The notes: generated from the sequence alone by a model not told the origin. A stretch of DNA of 64,000 nucleotides from Lathyrus oleraceus (GCF_024323335.1 NC_066581.1:181033330-181097329); one strand, 5' to 3'; positions 1 through 13,431 are shown, counted from the first letter of the stretch. Numbers and translations: made by a program.

Positions 1-2974
1 TTCAACTCATTGATCAAAAAGAAAAAGGAAGAAGAAGTGAAAGGAGATGAATAATGGAAAAGGAATAAAGAAAGAATAAAGTGCATAAGGTGAAAATAAA
101 AATGTACCAATCCATGTGTATTGACCAAATGACATTGAAAGTCAAAGTCAAACAATTAGAAATCAGAAAGGAGATGAAGATTGGAAATTAAACAATAAAC
201 AAAATATTTTTGGCTTTTATTATTAAAATAAACTTGAATTAAAGAGATAAAGAAAGGTAAAACTTCAAAATCACTTCAAATCAACCTTGAAAGGTCCAAA
301 TGATTTATCCCAAGTTCAACAAGGTCAAACAAACTTTGACAAAAAATTTCAGCATTTTTAAAAGTCAGAAACTATTTTTAATCAATTAAAAATGAATAAA
401 AATAACCTAATTGAAATAAAATCTCAAATAAATCTCATATCATTTAAAAATTTGATGAGAATATTTTTCATAGATTCATCATCATCCAAATAGGTTAGGA
501 AAATATTTTTGTATTTTTTGAATATCAAAAACTATTTAAAATGAATTAAAAATAACCAGAAAAGAGAAAATTCACAAAAAATATCAAATGACCAAATAAA
601 AAATATTAAAAATCAGAATTAGAAACTAGAAATTATTTGGAGAAGAATGCAATTGGTCCCATATTTTTTGGATTTAAAATGAAGAAGATATTGAGTTTTG
701 AAAATAATGGAAATAAAAGAAATTAAAATCAGAAAATAGAAATTCAAAAAAACCAGGAGCGTTAGATCTGAGCTCATTAATTGAGCTGGAAGATCATACG
801 CTCCAGAAGCGCGCTTCCACCATAGGTCCAAGTCCACGCGTGACACAATGGGTAAATAAAAGTCATAACAAGCGAAGGCTAGGATTAGATATAGAAAATG
901 CATCCAACAATCCAGATTGGATCTGGCAATGGGACGGCCACCGGAGCCACCTTCTTCTCCGGTGAGCTTGTGTTTTCCGGCCAAAATTGCAGGCAACCAA
1001 AACTTAACCAAAATACACGATCCATACATCTTTGGAAAGCTGGGATGATGTACATCATCCCTGTGCCACTCAATTCCACTCTAGATCTCTATATTGAGAG
1101 AAATCAGAGATGGAAGTTCTGTAGTGTTCATCATGAACTTGATGGATTTCAAAAATTAAATGTACCGTAATGATGCCTCTATTGAGAGGACTTCAGCCAA
1201 CACAAGATCCAAGCAAATAGAGCAATAGATGATGAGTTTCGAAGAAAATACTAGTTGAAGAACAAACTTGGATTCTGGAAATTTGAGCCTGATTCCTTGC
1301 TTCCTTTACCAAAACAGAAGATCAATGGAGTAGAGGATGAAGGTTTAGAAGCTCTAGATCCAAAGATTTAACCAGATGTGGTTGAATTTTGGATCTGAAT
1401 TTTGCAGCATTTCAGGTTGATTCCTGGATGAATTTTGAGGAGTAAGGTCCTTATTTATAGATGGAATGGCAAGGAGAGGGTCATGCAATCCGTGTGCATG
1501 AAATTGGATATTCATTGCATGGGCTTGCATGATCACTCAAAAGGCCCAAATTCAATGCCAAATGCAATCTGAAATCATACCAAAGTGAAATGGACGTGTA
1601 ATTTGAACGGTAATTGCTTGTGCATGGAATATTGAGGTGTTATGCATAATTGAACCAAAAACTTCTCCTCTTCGAAAATACCATTTGCCAAATCCAAACA
1701 TGATCATGTGAGTAATGGTTGGAAAGGTTTTGATGTAAGGAACAATTGTTATGTTAGGAAAAAATCCATTTGAAATGTGGAAATTGGTGAATTTGGAGTT
1801 TAAAGTGCAAGGTGCAAAACATGTAAAGGCAAAGTTTCTAAATTTGGCCAATGTTCAAGCCCTTCTATTTTGATGATGCAAGCCTCAAATGAAAAAACCC
1901 CCAACATCAAAGTTGTAGATCTTTTCAAGAAAATCAAAATGGACTTACATTTTGCTTCATTTGGATTTTTGATGAAAGAGTTATGGGCACTTGAAGTTGG
2001 ACTTTTTTGCCTTTCAATGCATTTGGTCCAAAATGACCTATAATGTCTTGCATTATCACATGTATTTCCTTTGATATTTTGAAATTTTGTTCAACTTAAC
2101 ATTTGAATTAGACATCTTAAGCTTTCCAATTCATTTGATCCCACCTCAAAATCATAAAATATGAATGAGTTGTGTCCTTGGGAGGTTGACCTTGAATTAG
2201 GGTTTCAGTCAAAATGACCTATAATGTCTTGGAATGAATGATGACCTTCCAAGATTCAAATCTATTTTTGATGAACATGAAAGTTGTTCATATTGTCCTT
2301 AAGAACATGTTTTCTTTTTGAATCATCTCCATTTGACCAACACATAAAAGGTTTGGTCTCAGTGCATTTCCAAATAGTCAGATGAATTGACTGGTCAACT
2401 TCTCAAGTCTAAAACTCATATTTTGATGAATTGATGATTGAGGACACTCAAATAAGTTCAAATATGCATGAAATGATGAATTAAAGAACTTCCCTTGATT
2501 GTATTTGACCATGGGCTGAGGTTGCTTCATGAGCAAGGCATTGTGGTGCACAAATGAATTAGGGTTTCTCTGGGGAACAAAACCTCAAATCCTTTGACTT
2601 GCTTTGATCAAAATGATGAATTGAGATACTAGGGAGGCATATTTGATGGATGAGATCTTTGGGCCATTACCATGCTTGCTTTCTTCTTCACTTGATCATG
2701 TCTTTGTATCAATGATTTCCTTGAAGCTCTTAACCTTGTTGATTGCTCAAGCTACAAACAAAAGATGTTAGTGACATATTTTGTGCTTTTGGTTAATAAA
2801 CAAAAATGAGAAAAGAAATGATATACAATTCAAGCATTCTTCGTGATCTCAAACCACTCACAAGAGGTCCCACCCAAAGGCAAAGGGAACCAAGATGCTA
2901 AATGATCCTTGAGGCTTTGCAATGCAATGTTATGATGCCATGAGGGATCTTAGGGACAAAATTGGGGTCTTACA
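1..2974 (-). repeat. Ogre/Tat-type LTR, partial (left end outside window)
   Basis: The right edge reads cttaca at 2974, so the minus-strand LTR begins TGTAAGACCCC, the same terminus as the LTRs of elements C and F. Inside it, around 750-850, is a block resembling the C LTR (gatct...attaattgag...ccacca). AT-rich, with no convincing gene; the short ORFs are chance. The right edge abuts pol fragment A directly, with no polypurine tract, so this is a 5' LTR or solo LTR inserted into A. Its 3' end and any second LTR lie left of the window. Confidence 0.8.
1451..1460 (-). promoter_or_regulatory. LTR TATA box
   Basis: The minus strand reads CTATAAATAA. TATA boxes of the same form occupy the equivalent place in LTRs F, C and G, which supports this as the U3 promoter. 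Confidence 0.6.
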
Positions 2975-3597
2975 CCTTCCACAGCAAACATATGAGCTAG
3001 CCTATCAAGACGCATCACGGTCAAATTGGCAACTTCATTCTAATACTTCACTACAATCATTGATGCCAATGTTGCAAGAGCATCTGCCATCCGGTTCTCA
3101 TCTCGAGGGATATGATGAAATTCAACCCTGGTAAATAAAGTTGAAATCCTTCTCACGTAATCTCTATATGGTATCAAACCGGGTTGATTTTTCTCCCATT
3201 CACCTTTGATATGATTCACAACCAAAGATGAATCTCCAAAGACATCTAAATGCTTGATTATGAGATCAATGGCCTCTTCGAACCCCATAATGCAAGCTTC
3301 GTATTCTGCCATGTTGTTTGTACACTTGAAAGTCAATCTAGATGTAAAGGGAAAATGTGTGCCTTGAGGAGTAATAATCACTGCCCCAATTCCATTACCA
3401 TATTGATTAATAGCTCCATCAAATACCATGCCCAAACGGGAACTAGGTTCTGGCCTTTGTTCAAGCAATGGTTCATCACAGTCCTTCATTTTCAAGTACA
3501 AGATCTCTTCATCAGGAAAGTCATACTGCACCGACTGATAATCTTCAATTGGTTGGTGAGCCAAATGGTCAGCCGAGATACTACCTTTGATTGCTTT
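2975..3597 (-). pseudogene. Archaeal-type RNase H (aRNH), copy A
   Basis: The open segment 3040-3564 (174 aa) shows MVFDGAINQYGNGIGAV, then NNMAEYEACIMG, DSSLVV and a C-terminal NRMADALATLA. These carry the D-E-D-D acidic residues expected of an active RNase H. In the Tat lineage this second RNase H follows the original gypsy one and degrades RNA in the RNA-DNA hybrid during reverse transcription. It would be part of the pol polyprotein. A TAG at about 3598 separates it from the preceding domain. Left end cut by LTR insertion. Confidence 0.8.
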
Positions 3598-5169
3598 CTA
3601 AGATCGGTATTCAATATCATACTCTGATAATAACATCTGCAAACGGGCAATCCTCCCAGTTAAAGAAGGCTTCTCAAATATATACTTGATTGGATCCATT
3701 TTGGATATTAACCAAGTGGTATGATTCAACACATACTGACGCAAACGATTAGCAGCCCAAGCCAATGCGCAACAAGTCTTTTCTAGCATAGAATACCGAG
3801 TCTCACAGTCGGTGAACTTGTTACTGAGGTAGTAAATTGAAAATTCTTTCTTTCTAGTCTCATCTTGTTGACCAAGAACACAACCCATACTATCTTCAAG
3901 CACGGTCAAATACATGATCAATGGTCTTCCTTTAATAGGCGGGGATAAAATTGGAGGCTGAAGTAGATATTCTTTGATACTGTCAAAATCTTTCTGGCAG
4001 TCTTCGGTCCAATCACAAGACTGATCTTTCCGAAGAAGCTTGAAAATAGGCGCACATGTTGCAGTCATGTGTGAAATGAATCTTGAGATATAATTCAAGC
4101 GGCCGAGAAAACCTCTGACTTGCTTCTCAGTTTTGGGCGTGTGCATCTGTTGTATTGCTTTGACCTTGGCAGGATCAACCTCAATACCCTTGTCGCTGAC
4201 AATAAACCCCAATAACTCACCGAACAAACACCAAAAGTACACTTATTGGGATTCAAGCGGAGTTTATACTTCCTCAAACATTGGAATAGCTTCAACAAAT
4301 GTTCAATGTGTTCCTCTTCATCAATTGATTTAGCAATCATGTCATCGACATAAACTTCAATCTCTTTATGCATCATATCATAAAAAAGAGTAGTCATTGC
4401 TTTTTGGTAAGTTGCACCAGCATTCTTCAAACCAAAAGGCATCACTCTATAATAGAATATACCCCAAGGTGTAATAAATGTGGTCTTCTCTATATCTTTG
4501 GGTGCCATCTTGATCTGATTATATCAGGAAAATCCATCCATAAACGAAAAGACTTTGAACTTAGCAGTATTGTCTACCAACATGTCAATGTGTGGCAGAG
4601 GGAAATTATCTTTCGGACTGGCTTTATTCAAATCTCTGTAATCAACACACATGCGGACTTTTCCATCTTTCTTCGGCACATGCACAATATTGGCCACCCA
4701 TTGCGGTTACTTAGCGGTCACCAGGAAACCGACATTAATCTGCTTCTGCACTTCTTCTTTGATTTTCACTGCCATATCAGAATGCGTTATTCTCAACTTC
4801 TGCTTGACTGGCGGGCATTCTGGTTTAAACGGAAAGCTGTGCTCCACAATCTCAAAATCCAAACCAGGCATGTCTTGATAGGACCAAGCAAACACATCTG
4901 AATATTCTCACAGAATATCAACCAACCCCTTCTTCGCATCTGGAAATAGTTGAGACCCAATCTTGACTTCCTTCACATCATCCTCAGAATCCAAGTTGAC
5001 TAACTCAATCAGCTCTTCGAACGGCTGAATGGCTTTTTCATCATGCTCAAGAAGACGAGACAATTCATCACTCACTTCTTCGTCACTTTCCTCCTTGGTC
5101 TCAAACACAGGGAATTCAAAATTTGGAGAAGGAGAAGGATTATTGTATTCAATGGGGTTAGAAACCAAC
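3598..5169 (-). pseudogene. Reverse transcriptase and gypsy RNase H, copy A (broken)
   Basis: Reading from 5169 on the minus strand: acidic linker (NPIEYNNPSPSPNFEFPVFE), RT with VRMCVDYRDLNKASPKD and catalytic EVYVDDMIAKS, then a gypsy RNase H from about 3960 (PPIKGRPLIMYLTVLEDSMG) that lacks the usual first Asp, as is typical of Tat elements. Stops interrupt it at about 4908, 4707 and 4527, and a frameshift lies near 4240. Non-functional; clear homology to 40568-42151 of element C. Confidence 0.85.
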
Positions 5170-5427
5170 CTGCATAATGATTTGATATTTTGAATTTAGA
5201 GAAGTGAATTTGTGACCAAACATCATGCAGATGGACAATTAAATTGTTTATTTATGTTTTTTGTGATTACCATTTTTAAAATAAAGCAAAAAGTAAAAAG
5301 AAAACATCATAGATGTGGATGAATATAATTAATTTTATTGATGATCAAATTTGAAAATGCCCAACAATCTTCCCTTCTCCCTTAGGCATAGGAGAAGGAT
5401 TTTTTTAAAACAAATAAAAGCAATTAC
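5170..5427 (-). other. Ogre protease-RT intron, copy A
   Basis: 258 bp bounded on the minus strand by GTAATTG and TTATGCAG|G. Splicing joins 2 nt of the upstream codon (AA) to G, keeping the linker in frame (phase 2). The same intron is at 29777-30045 and 42152-42406. An intron at this place is a known hallmark of Ogre elements. Confidence 0.7.
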
Positions 5428-5640
5428 TTATATTGATGCAAAATAACATAAATGTGAATAGCAATCCAATTTTTGCAAGCCTTTCCATGCGTCACAAAAT
5501 TGGTGTAGTCTTCCCCTTCGTCATCCTCTAGTACAACAGCTAAGTGTTGTTCATTGCCATGAATGAACCCTCCGCTACGGAAGCTGAGTTGCATATCCTC
5601 TGATCTAGCAGTTGATAAACCTTGTTGAAAACTCATACCG
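5428..5640 (-). pseudogene. C-terminal end of gag-protease exon, copy A
   Basis: Encodes LSTARSEDMQLSFRSGGF, then the acidic stretch EDDEGEDYTNFVTHGKACKNW, matching the last part of the C exon at 42407-42600. The protease catalytic part is absent because the fragment is broken near 5640 by fusion to an LTR. Confidence 0.7.
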
Positions 5641-6509
5641 ATTCCACTCTAACCCAAGCCAAACTCCTTTTTATGCAAACTTTGACATTGTTTTCAAATT
5701 AGAAACCTAGGCCTTATGCCTTTGACTTTTTCAAAACTCTTTTCATCAATACTCATTGTGAATGAACCTTAATTCTACTTTGACTTCATTTTTGTAAATA
5801 AATCTAACTTGTAAATACAACTCACTTCTAGTTGATTTTGTGGTTCCAATGACCACCTTTGGTTAAAACTTTTCATAAACATTAGCTATAGGTTTGAGTT
5901 ATCATAGTGGTTGATGTAAACCTCACCTTATCCTTAGTGATTGGATTATAAGTCTTCCATACTTATTATAGGGTTAACCCCTCACTAGTATGTTGAAGCT
6001 CTCCTCACATGGTGGATTGTTGGTTTAGATTGAGTTTTCTCCCTTGGATAACAAAAGACCTAAAGGCTTTTGATCAAATAAATTCACCAATCTTTTGAAA
6101 TTTTTACCCCGAACTACGAGGTTTTGATCCTACCTTTGTGGTGGTACGTAGGCAATGGGTTCATCCATTCAAACAACAAAATTGTAAATATAATCTATTC
6201 TCTTCTCATCCCTCCAATCTTATGCACATATTTTAACAAATACCAACCTACAACACACATTTGCAAAAAGAGGTTCCCTTAGAGTACTAAGGATGTTTTG
6301 GGTGCGTAAAACCTTCCCATTTCATAACTAACCCCATTACCTAGATCTCTGACATTTTTATTAGTTTTTGATTTGATAAAACTTCTTACTTGGCTTTTGT
6401 TCTCTTTTTAGCCTTTCCTTTGGACAAACAAAAGTGCGGTGGCGACTCGAATTGTAGGTTTACTTTTGGTTTAGTCAATAAATCATGAGGTAACGAATAC
6501 TCCGCTACA
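5641..6509 (+). repeat. 3' part of an LTR (family H), plus orientation
   Basis: Ends cgaatactccgctaca at 6509, the reverse complement of the start of LTR H at 62488, and matches H over roughly 860 bp. No TG start is present; the left edge fuses to pol fragment A near 5640, so about the first four fifths of the LTR have been lost. The right edge splits an integrase reading frame of copy B. Contains ggtggcgactcg near 6435, a copy of the first nine PBS bases. Confidence 0.8.
6277..6292 (+). other. U5 stem-loop, CCTTAG-AGTA-CTAAGG
   Basis: Perfect 6-bp stem with loop AGTA in the sense strand. One of eight copies with covarying stems in different LTRs of this window. Confidence 0.65.
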
Positions 6510-7470
6510 ATATATTTGACACTTGCGGCATTTCTTTACAAACTTGCAACAGTCAGATTCCATTGTCAGCCAATTGTAACCTGCGATCAACATCTTCTTT
6601 GCCATAGCATGTCCATTGGAATGAGTACCAAAGGAACCTTCATGGACTTCAGTCATCAACAGGTCTGCATCGTGTCTATCCACGCATCTAAACAGAACCA
6701 TATCAGAGTTTCTCTTGTAAAGCACATCACCATTCAGGTTGAAGTTGCCAGCTAATCTTCTCAAAGTCTTCTTATCTTTCAAAGATGCCCCCGACGGGTA
6801 AATCTGACTTTGGAGAAAACACTCGATATCAAAATACCATGACTTCTCGTCTTTGATCTCTTCAATAGCAAACACATGCACTGGCCTATCAAGACGCATC
6901 ACAGTCAAGTTGGGAACTTCATTCCAATACTTCACCATAATCATTGAAGCCAATGTTGCAAGAGCATCTACCATCCAGTTTTGCATCTCGAGGGATATGA
7001 TAAAATTCAACTTTTGTAAAGAAAGTTGAAATCCTCCTGGCATAGTCTCTATATGGTATCAAATCGGGTTGATTTGTCTCCCATTCACCTTTGATCTGAT
7101 TCACGACCAAAGCTGAATCTCCATAGACATCCAAATACTTGATTCTGAGATCATTGACCTCTTCAATCCCCATAATAGAAGGTTCATACTCATCCATATT
7201 GTTTATACACTTGAAAGTCAATCTAGCTGTAAATGGAAAATGAGTGCCTTGAGGAGTAATAACCACTGCCCCAATGCCATTACCATACTGATTAACAGCT
7301 CCATCAAATACCATGCCCCAACGGGAACCAGGTTCTGGCCCTTCTTCAAGCAATGTTTCATCACAATCCTTCATTTTCAAGTACAAGATCTCTTCATTAG
7401 GGAAATCATATTGCACTGACTGATAGTCTTTGATCGGTTGGTGAGCCAAATGGTCAGCTAAGACACTACC
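6510..7470 (-). pseudogene. aRNH and N-terminal integrase zinc domain, copy B
   Basis: Upstream part: MVFDGAVNQYGNGIGAVV, a degenerate NNMDEYEPSIMG (Ala to Asp before the Glu) and DSALVV of archaeal-type RNase H. Downstream part: linker, then the integrase zinc-binding region with HEGSFGTHSNGH and CRKC. A frameshift lies between the two at about 7000-7040. The integrase core is lost because an LTR interrupts it at 6509. Confidence 0.8.
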
Positions 7471-8838
7471 TTTAATCGCTTTTTGAGATCGGTATTCAAT
7501 ATCATACTCTGATAAGAATATCTGCCAACGGTAAATTCTCCCAATTAAAGCAGGCTTCTCAAAAATATACTTGATTGGATCCATTTTGGATATCAACCAA
7601 GTGGTATGATTTAACATATATTAATGCAGACGCTTAACAGCCCAAGCCAATGCGCAATAAGTCTTTTCTAGCATAGAATACCGAGTCTCACAGTTAGTGA
7701 ATTTCTTACTCAGGTAGTAAATAACATATTCTTCCCTTCCAATTACGTCTTTTTGACCTATAATACAACCCATACTTTCATCAAGTACGTCAAATACATG
7801 ATCAATGGTCTTCCTTCAACAGGTGGAGACAGAATCAGAGGCTCAAGAATATACTCTTTGATATTGTTAAAAGCTTTCTGGCAATGTTCGGTCCAATCAC
7901 AAGACTGACCTTTCCGAAGAAGCTTGAATATAGGCGCATATGTGCAATTCATATGCAAAATGAATTTGGAGATATAATTCAAGTGGCCGAGAAAACCTCT
8001 GACTTGCTTCTCAAATTTGGGCACGGGCATCTCTTGTACTGCTTTGACCTTGGCAGGATCAACTTCAATACCCTTCTCGCTTACAATAAAGCCCAACAAC
8101 TTACCAGGAATCACTCTATAATAGAATGTTCCCTAGGGTGTAATGAATGTGGTCTTCTCCATATCCTTGGGTGCCATCTTAATCTGATTATATCCAGAAA
8201 ATCCGTCCATAAACGAAAAGACTTTGAATTTAGTTGTATTGTCTACCAACATGCCAATGTATGGCAGAGGGAAATCATCTTTCGGACTATCTTTGTTCAA
8301 ATCTCTATAATCGACGCACATACGGACTTTTGCATCCTTCTTCGGAACAGGCACAATGTTGTCCACCCACTGTGGATACTCAACAGTAACAAGGAGACCA
8401 TCATCAATCTACTTTTGCACTTCGTCTTTGATATTCACTACCAGGTCAGGATGAGTCCTCCTCAACTTCTGCTTGACTGGCGGGTATTCTGGTTTTAACG
8501 GAAATCTATGCTCCACAATCTCATAATCCAAACCAGGAATATCTTGATAGGACCAGGAAAATACATTTGAATACTCTCGGAGAAGATGAATCAACCCCTT
8601 CTTAATCTCTAGGAACAGTTGAGGCCCAATCTTGACTTCCTTAACATCATCTTCGGAACCAAAGTTGATTAACTCAATCTTCTCTTCCAACGGCTGAATG
8701 GATTTTTCCTCATGCTCAAGTAGATGAGATAATTCATCAGACACTTCTTCGTCACTTTCTTCCTCAACCTCAAACATAGGGAATTCAAAGTTTGGATAAG
8801 GAGTAGGATCATTGTATTCAATGGGTTTAGAAACCAAC
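7471..8838 (-). pseudogene. Reverse transcriptase and gypsy RNase H, copy B (internal deletion)
   Basis: Starts after the intron with SKPIEYNDPTPYPNFEF, then RT motif VRMCVDYRDLNKDSPKD. Relative to C, about 90 codons are missing between FYYRV and KLLGFIVS, including the catalytic YVDD. Further stops are at about 8408 and 8131, and a gap or frameshift lies between 7618 and 7757. Catalytically dead. Confidence 0.85.
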
Positions 8839-9017
8839 CTGCATAATAATTTGATATTTTAATTATGACCAAATATTATGCAGATGGATAATTATTACTT
8901 ATTTATTTATGTTTTTTGTAATTACCATTTTAAGGAAAGAAAAAAGTAAAATAAAACATCATAGATGTGGATGAATAGAATTGTATTTTATTAATGATCA
9001 AATAGAAAGATGCCTTA
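8839..9017 (-). other. Ogre intron, copy B, 3' part only
   Basis: The acceptor ATTATGCAG|G is at 8838-8847 on the minus strand. The 5' splice site is missing because element F inserted at 9018. Sequence matches the copy A and C introns up to the break. Confidence 0.65.
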
Positions 9018-10482
9018 TGTAAGACCCCAATTTTGACCCTAAGATCCCTCATGATATCTCATCATATGCATTGGCATTGGGATCATACCTTGGCATCCTC
9101 CTTACCCCTCATTCATTGGGTTTATTTTGCGAGAGATCACCAAACCCCATGTGATTGTATCATACTTGTTATTTTATCATTTACTAACCAAAATACCAAA
9201 AATATGTCTTTGCATTTGTCTAACTCTTTTGTAGGTAGGGCACTTGATCACCTTTGATCTATCAAGTTCATATCTAAGGTTTAAGACCCTCATTGCTAAG
9301 ATCTCAACAAAGGAATTATCTACAATGGCTCTAGGCATCATATGTGAGTCCCCGTGATCTTTACATGTTATTTTGATCAAGCATTCTTCAAGAGTTTGGA
9401 ATTGGTTTGCTTGGAAACCCTAGTTCATCTAGGTATCTTAAGTAACTTCTTCACCAAGCTTCTTCACCAATTGATCAAATATTTCAAGGGATACTTAAAA
9501 TTTCATCATCTTATGCATATATGATCTCCCATGAGCCCAAAAAGTCAAGAGGATTGCAATTTAGCAAGGTGGTTGATAGTGGTTGACCAGAGGAATTCGT
9601 CTGATCAAAACTGGGATTCCCTAGACCCTATCTCCCACAATTTTCACCATATGAAAATGCTTCCAAGAGCCAAGTTACTCTAAATGACATTCCAAACAAC
9701 TTTCATGTTGAGTTATAGATCTAGTTTTTCTTGGAATGTCATTTTGTATGTTGAAAGATTATAGGTCATTTTGTCTAAACCCTAATTTGAAAGTCAACTT
9801 CCCAAGGCCATAACTTGCTAATTTTTTATGAGATGAAAGATTTCCAAGTTGAAAAATCAAACTCAATGTGTCTACTTAAACTTTTATGTTTGGAAGAAGA
9901 GCTAATTCAACTTTTATGAGCATACGATATGAGGATACATTATAGGTCATTTTGGACCAACACCATTGAACAAGTGATTTTCCTCAACTTCAAAAATGCA
10001 TAACTCATTCATCCCAAATCCAAATTAGGCCAAATTAGTGACCATTTGAAGGTTTGTGAAATAGCTACAACTTTGATGAAGACACTTTTCTCATTTGAAG
10101 CTCACATAAAAAGTTAGCCAAGGTGAAATTTCTAAACTTCCACCTCACAATTCATCATGATACAAGCTCTAAATGGAAAAGTGTTGAACATAAGAGTTGT
10201 TCCTCTTGATCTAACCTTTCCAAAGAGTCAAAATTCATTCATATCAGACAAGTTTTGAGGGGACTGCGCATGGTCTAAAAAGGGATGCATCAATTGGCAA
10301 GGATCAATCTTCAAACAATAATACACTTTTGCCTTGCATTACAATTCACATTCAGACTCAATTACACTTGCATATGGGCTGAATTGGGTAGCTTCATGGG
10401 CCTGTACACGCCCATGCAAGCATGCACTTCACTTTTCCAAATTTGAAAATATTTTGAAAGGTGCAAACAACACTTGCTTGAG

Positions 10483-10492
10483 CTATAAATAA
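10483..10492 (+). promoter_or_regulatory. LTR TATA box, element F
   Basis: CTATAAATAA, about 1.47 kb into the LTR, the same relative place as in the C 3' LTR. Confidence 0.65.
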
Positions 10493-13415
10493 GAGGCCCT
10501 TGGCATCAGAAATTGGACCCTTACGCGCCAGCTTTGCCTCCCACACTTGAAACCCTCACATTTGAAAGGAAAACCTGAGAAATTTCATTTGAAATTTGAG
10601 TTTGAATATCACTATTTGGAGATTCAAAAACTCCACGATCCAAAGCCTTGTACCAATCCTAAGCTACTTCTGCAAGCTTCTTGAGCAAGAGAGATCAAGT
10701 TCTACATAACATTGAAGGTATTTTTCCAGATTTTTCTTCTCTTCGATTCTCTCTAAATTCTCATCAATTCTCTTGGATCATTGGTAGACTGAAGTCCTAC
10801 CAATGTAGGGAAGAAGATTGAGTTCCTTTGAGGTCAAATCAAAGCAACTCAATTCATACACCTCAAAATTAAACTCCATGTATCTCTCAATATACTTGGA
10901 GTTAGTTTGAATTGAGGTCAGATTCGTGATCAATGCCATTTTCTCTTTAAGATCATGTCCTTCTTTTTCATTTTTGTGATGGAGATGAGAGAACCAGTCT
11001 GGCCAAGGGCATCAGAGAAGATGACGGTGGTTTGCTTCGGCGATGTGTTGGACGTGTTCTGAGCCACATGATCAAGCCTTGGTGTTTTAAACTTGAGTGT
11101 TGCTTTTGAATACCATTGGTGTAACACGTTGACTCGTGTGTTTGGAGGAACGCACGTTTCAGACCACTTGATATGCCACCTCAATTAATGAGGGAGATCA
11201 AGTGGTCCACGTTTTTTCTGATTAATTGATTTTCATTTTATTTGTTTTATTTTCATTAATTATATAAAATTTAATATTGATCCAAAAAATACGAGAATTT
11301 CACCAAAAAATTTTAAATAAGATCCTTTTTCATTTTCTGAATTAAAATTATTTTTTGGATCATTATTAATATTTTTCATGATTTAATTGATTTTGTGAAT
11401 ATTTTAATTGTTTAAAAATACTATTATGTTTCCAAAATTTATGAAAAATTTTCTCCAAGGTCCTTTGACCTTGTTTGACCTACGATAAATCTCATGGCCA
11501 TTTCTTTTGTGTTTTGCTAAGGTTTTAGGAATTTGACCAACCATAACTTAATTTAATGCATTTTTTAATTGTTTTTAATTGTTTAAATGCCAAATTAATT
11601 GTGTGGAGCCATTTTAATTGACTTTGTGAGTTTGACTTGTGTTATTGGGCCTTGGTCAAGGTTGATTTGACTTTGCTAGGTTAAGATCATTGGATTTAGG
11701 GGATTGATGGAATGTACATTCCATCTCTCAAAATGAATGAATGATCTTAATTTGGTAAAAGTCCTCCTTTGACCAATTTGTGTTTGATCCATTCCCTCTC
11801 CCTTTTCATCTCATTCCCCTTCTTTATCCATTCATGTCATGGACCTATGATATCTCTATATCCTAAGGCTAGTTGATTGCAAAATCAAAATAAGTATGGA
11901 TGAGATTAGGTCCCCCACTTTGCATATTGTTTTTGTGCGTGGTATGTTTCATGAGCATAGTCCATTATACTATGTCTCTAACACACATTAATACCAAAAT
12001 TCTATTTCTCGGCCTCAAATAGTTGTGACTTCTACATAAGTTTAATTATAATTGCTTAACATAGTTCTAAATTTTGACACAAAAGGCATATAATTCTAGT
12101 TTGTGATATTGTAAGTCTCCCCTCTTTCATGGTATTGTGTGGAAACTTGACCTTTTTTCTTTCCTTTCGAAGATGTATTGGTTCAAGGATTCATGCTTGT
12201 GATAAGTGGGTTGAGTGTTCTCCAAAGGATGACTTAAACAAAAGAAAAGAAAAAGCAATATTAACTTCTAATTCACTAACAACTAATATTTAATTTCAAG
12301 TCATTTACTTTTAATGCACTTTAATTTTTAAGCCTTATTCATTTGTCATTATTCATACCATTCAAGTTGTTTACTATTATGTCATTTTCACTTTGTCCAC
12401 TTGGACCATATTTGTGATAATTTATGTTTGTATATACTTGTTTGATTGTGTGGTCTTTTGACCTTAATATACATAATTAGAACAAAAACCCTAAAAAACA
12501 TCTTGTGTGGACTGTTGGTTTGATATGAGACTATTGGACTTAGAATTTAGGCAACACTCCCTATGCAAAAGGACTTGGCCAATGCCAACTTTCATGTAAC
12601 CAAGTGCTTGTGAAAAGAACATTCATCTGATACAACTTTGAAGATATATTTGAGTTCATCTGCAACATGATCATTGTGAAGTTGTTATTTTGAACCTGTG
12701 ACTTATGCCATCTTTGAAGTCATCTGACACATGGGAAAATTTTGAAGAAGATCATGAAGTTGCTAACCTTGGATGTGGCTATATTTATTTTATGCCTTGC
12801 TCTTCAAGTTTCTATTTGTGTATTGTTTGTTACTTGATTGTAAAGACCAGGGGAAGTTTGGGTTTCTATATGACATTCTTGTCTATTGGATTGCATCCCA
12901 TTGATCAAATCTTTTCAACTCTCAACTTTTAAATTTGTGCTTAGTATTAGTCTCTTCATATCCTCCCCACTTATTTAATTTAAAAATATCTCCACCTTTT
13001 AAAAATCTTCTTTGCTTGTGTCTATTTTCTAAACTTTGACCATATTGCAAACTAGAAACTTTGGCCTTATGCCATTGCATTTTCAAAACTTTTCCTTAAT
13101 CAAATTCGCAAATCAATCTAACTATACTTGACTTAAAATTTCAAAAGCCAAAAAGAACTAACACTCATTCAAACCACTTTTAAGCGCTTGTGCCTTTTAA
13201 AATTAAAATTTTGTTAAAAGCAATGCACTCACTTTGAAATTGATACCACGAACTACGAAGTTTTAATCCCTCATTTTTATGGTGGTACGTAGGCACAAGT
13301 CCGAAGGTCTTGTCAAACACAAAAATATAATTAATGAATTCTTTTCTCATCCCTCCATTCTATTTATTGCAAACATCATTTGTACAAAAACACATATGCA
13401 CACAAAAAAGGGCTC

Positions 13416-13431
13416 TTTAGGAGTACCTAGG
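13416..13431 (+). other. U5 stem-loop of F, TTTAGG-AGTA-CCTAGG
   Basis: Loop AGTA. Two outer pairs are T-G, which become U-G wobble in the sense RNA. Confidence 0.55.

Larger units (their letters stand above)
2975..5640 (-). mobile_element. Ogre/Tat fragment A (protease end, intron, RT, two RNase H domains)
   Basis: Minus-strand order: end of the protease exon, intron, acidic linker, RT, degenerate gypsy RNase H, archaeal-type RNase H. The left side is cut by the LTR at 1-2974, so integrase is missing from the window. The right side is joined near 5640 to a plus-strand LTR fragment. Colinear with element C over its whole length. Many stops make it a dead fossil. Confidence 0.85.
6510..9017 (-). 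mobile_element. Ogre/Tat fragment B (intron, RT, RNase H domains, integrase N-terminus)
   Basis: A second dead minus-strand copy colinear with C. Left edge: an LTR inserted right after integrase motif CRKCQIY. Right edge: inside the intron, cut by the 5' LTR of element F at 9018. Its RT is shortened by an internal deletion near 8114. Confidence 0.85.

Noticed and set aside
898..1170. 90-aa plus-strand ORF as a host gene
   Set aside because: Inside an LTR, no homology seen, no supporting structure; equivalent LTR regions in C and G do not keep it open.
2975..9017. Copies A and B as a tandem duplication of one pol segment
   Set aside because: They differ in breakpoints, deletions and stops, and an LTR of opposite orientation lies between; independent insertions or a scrambled locus fit better.
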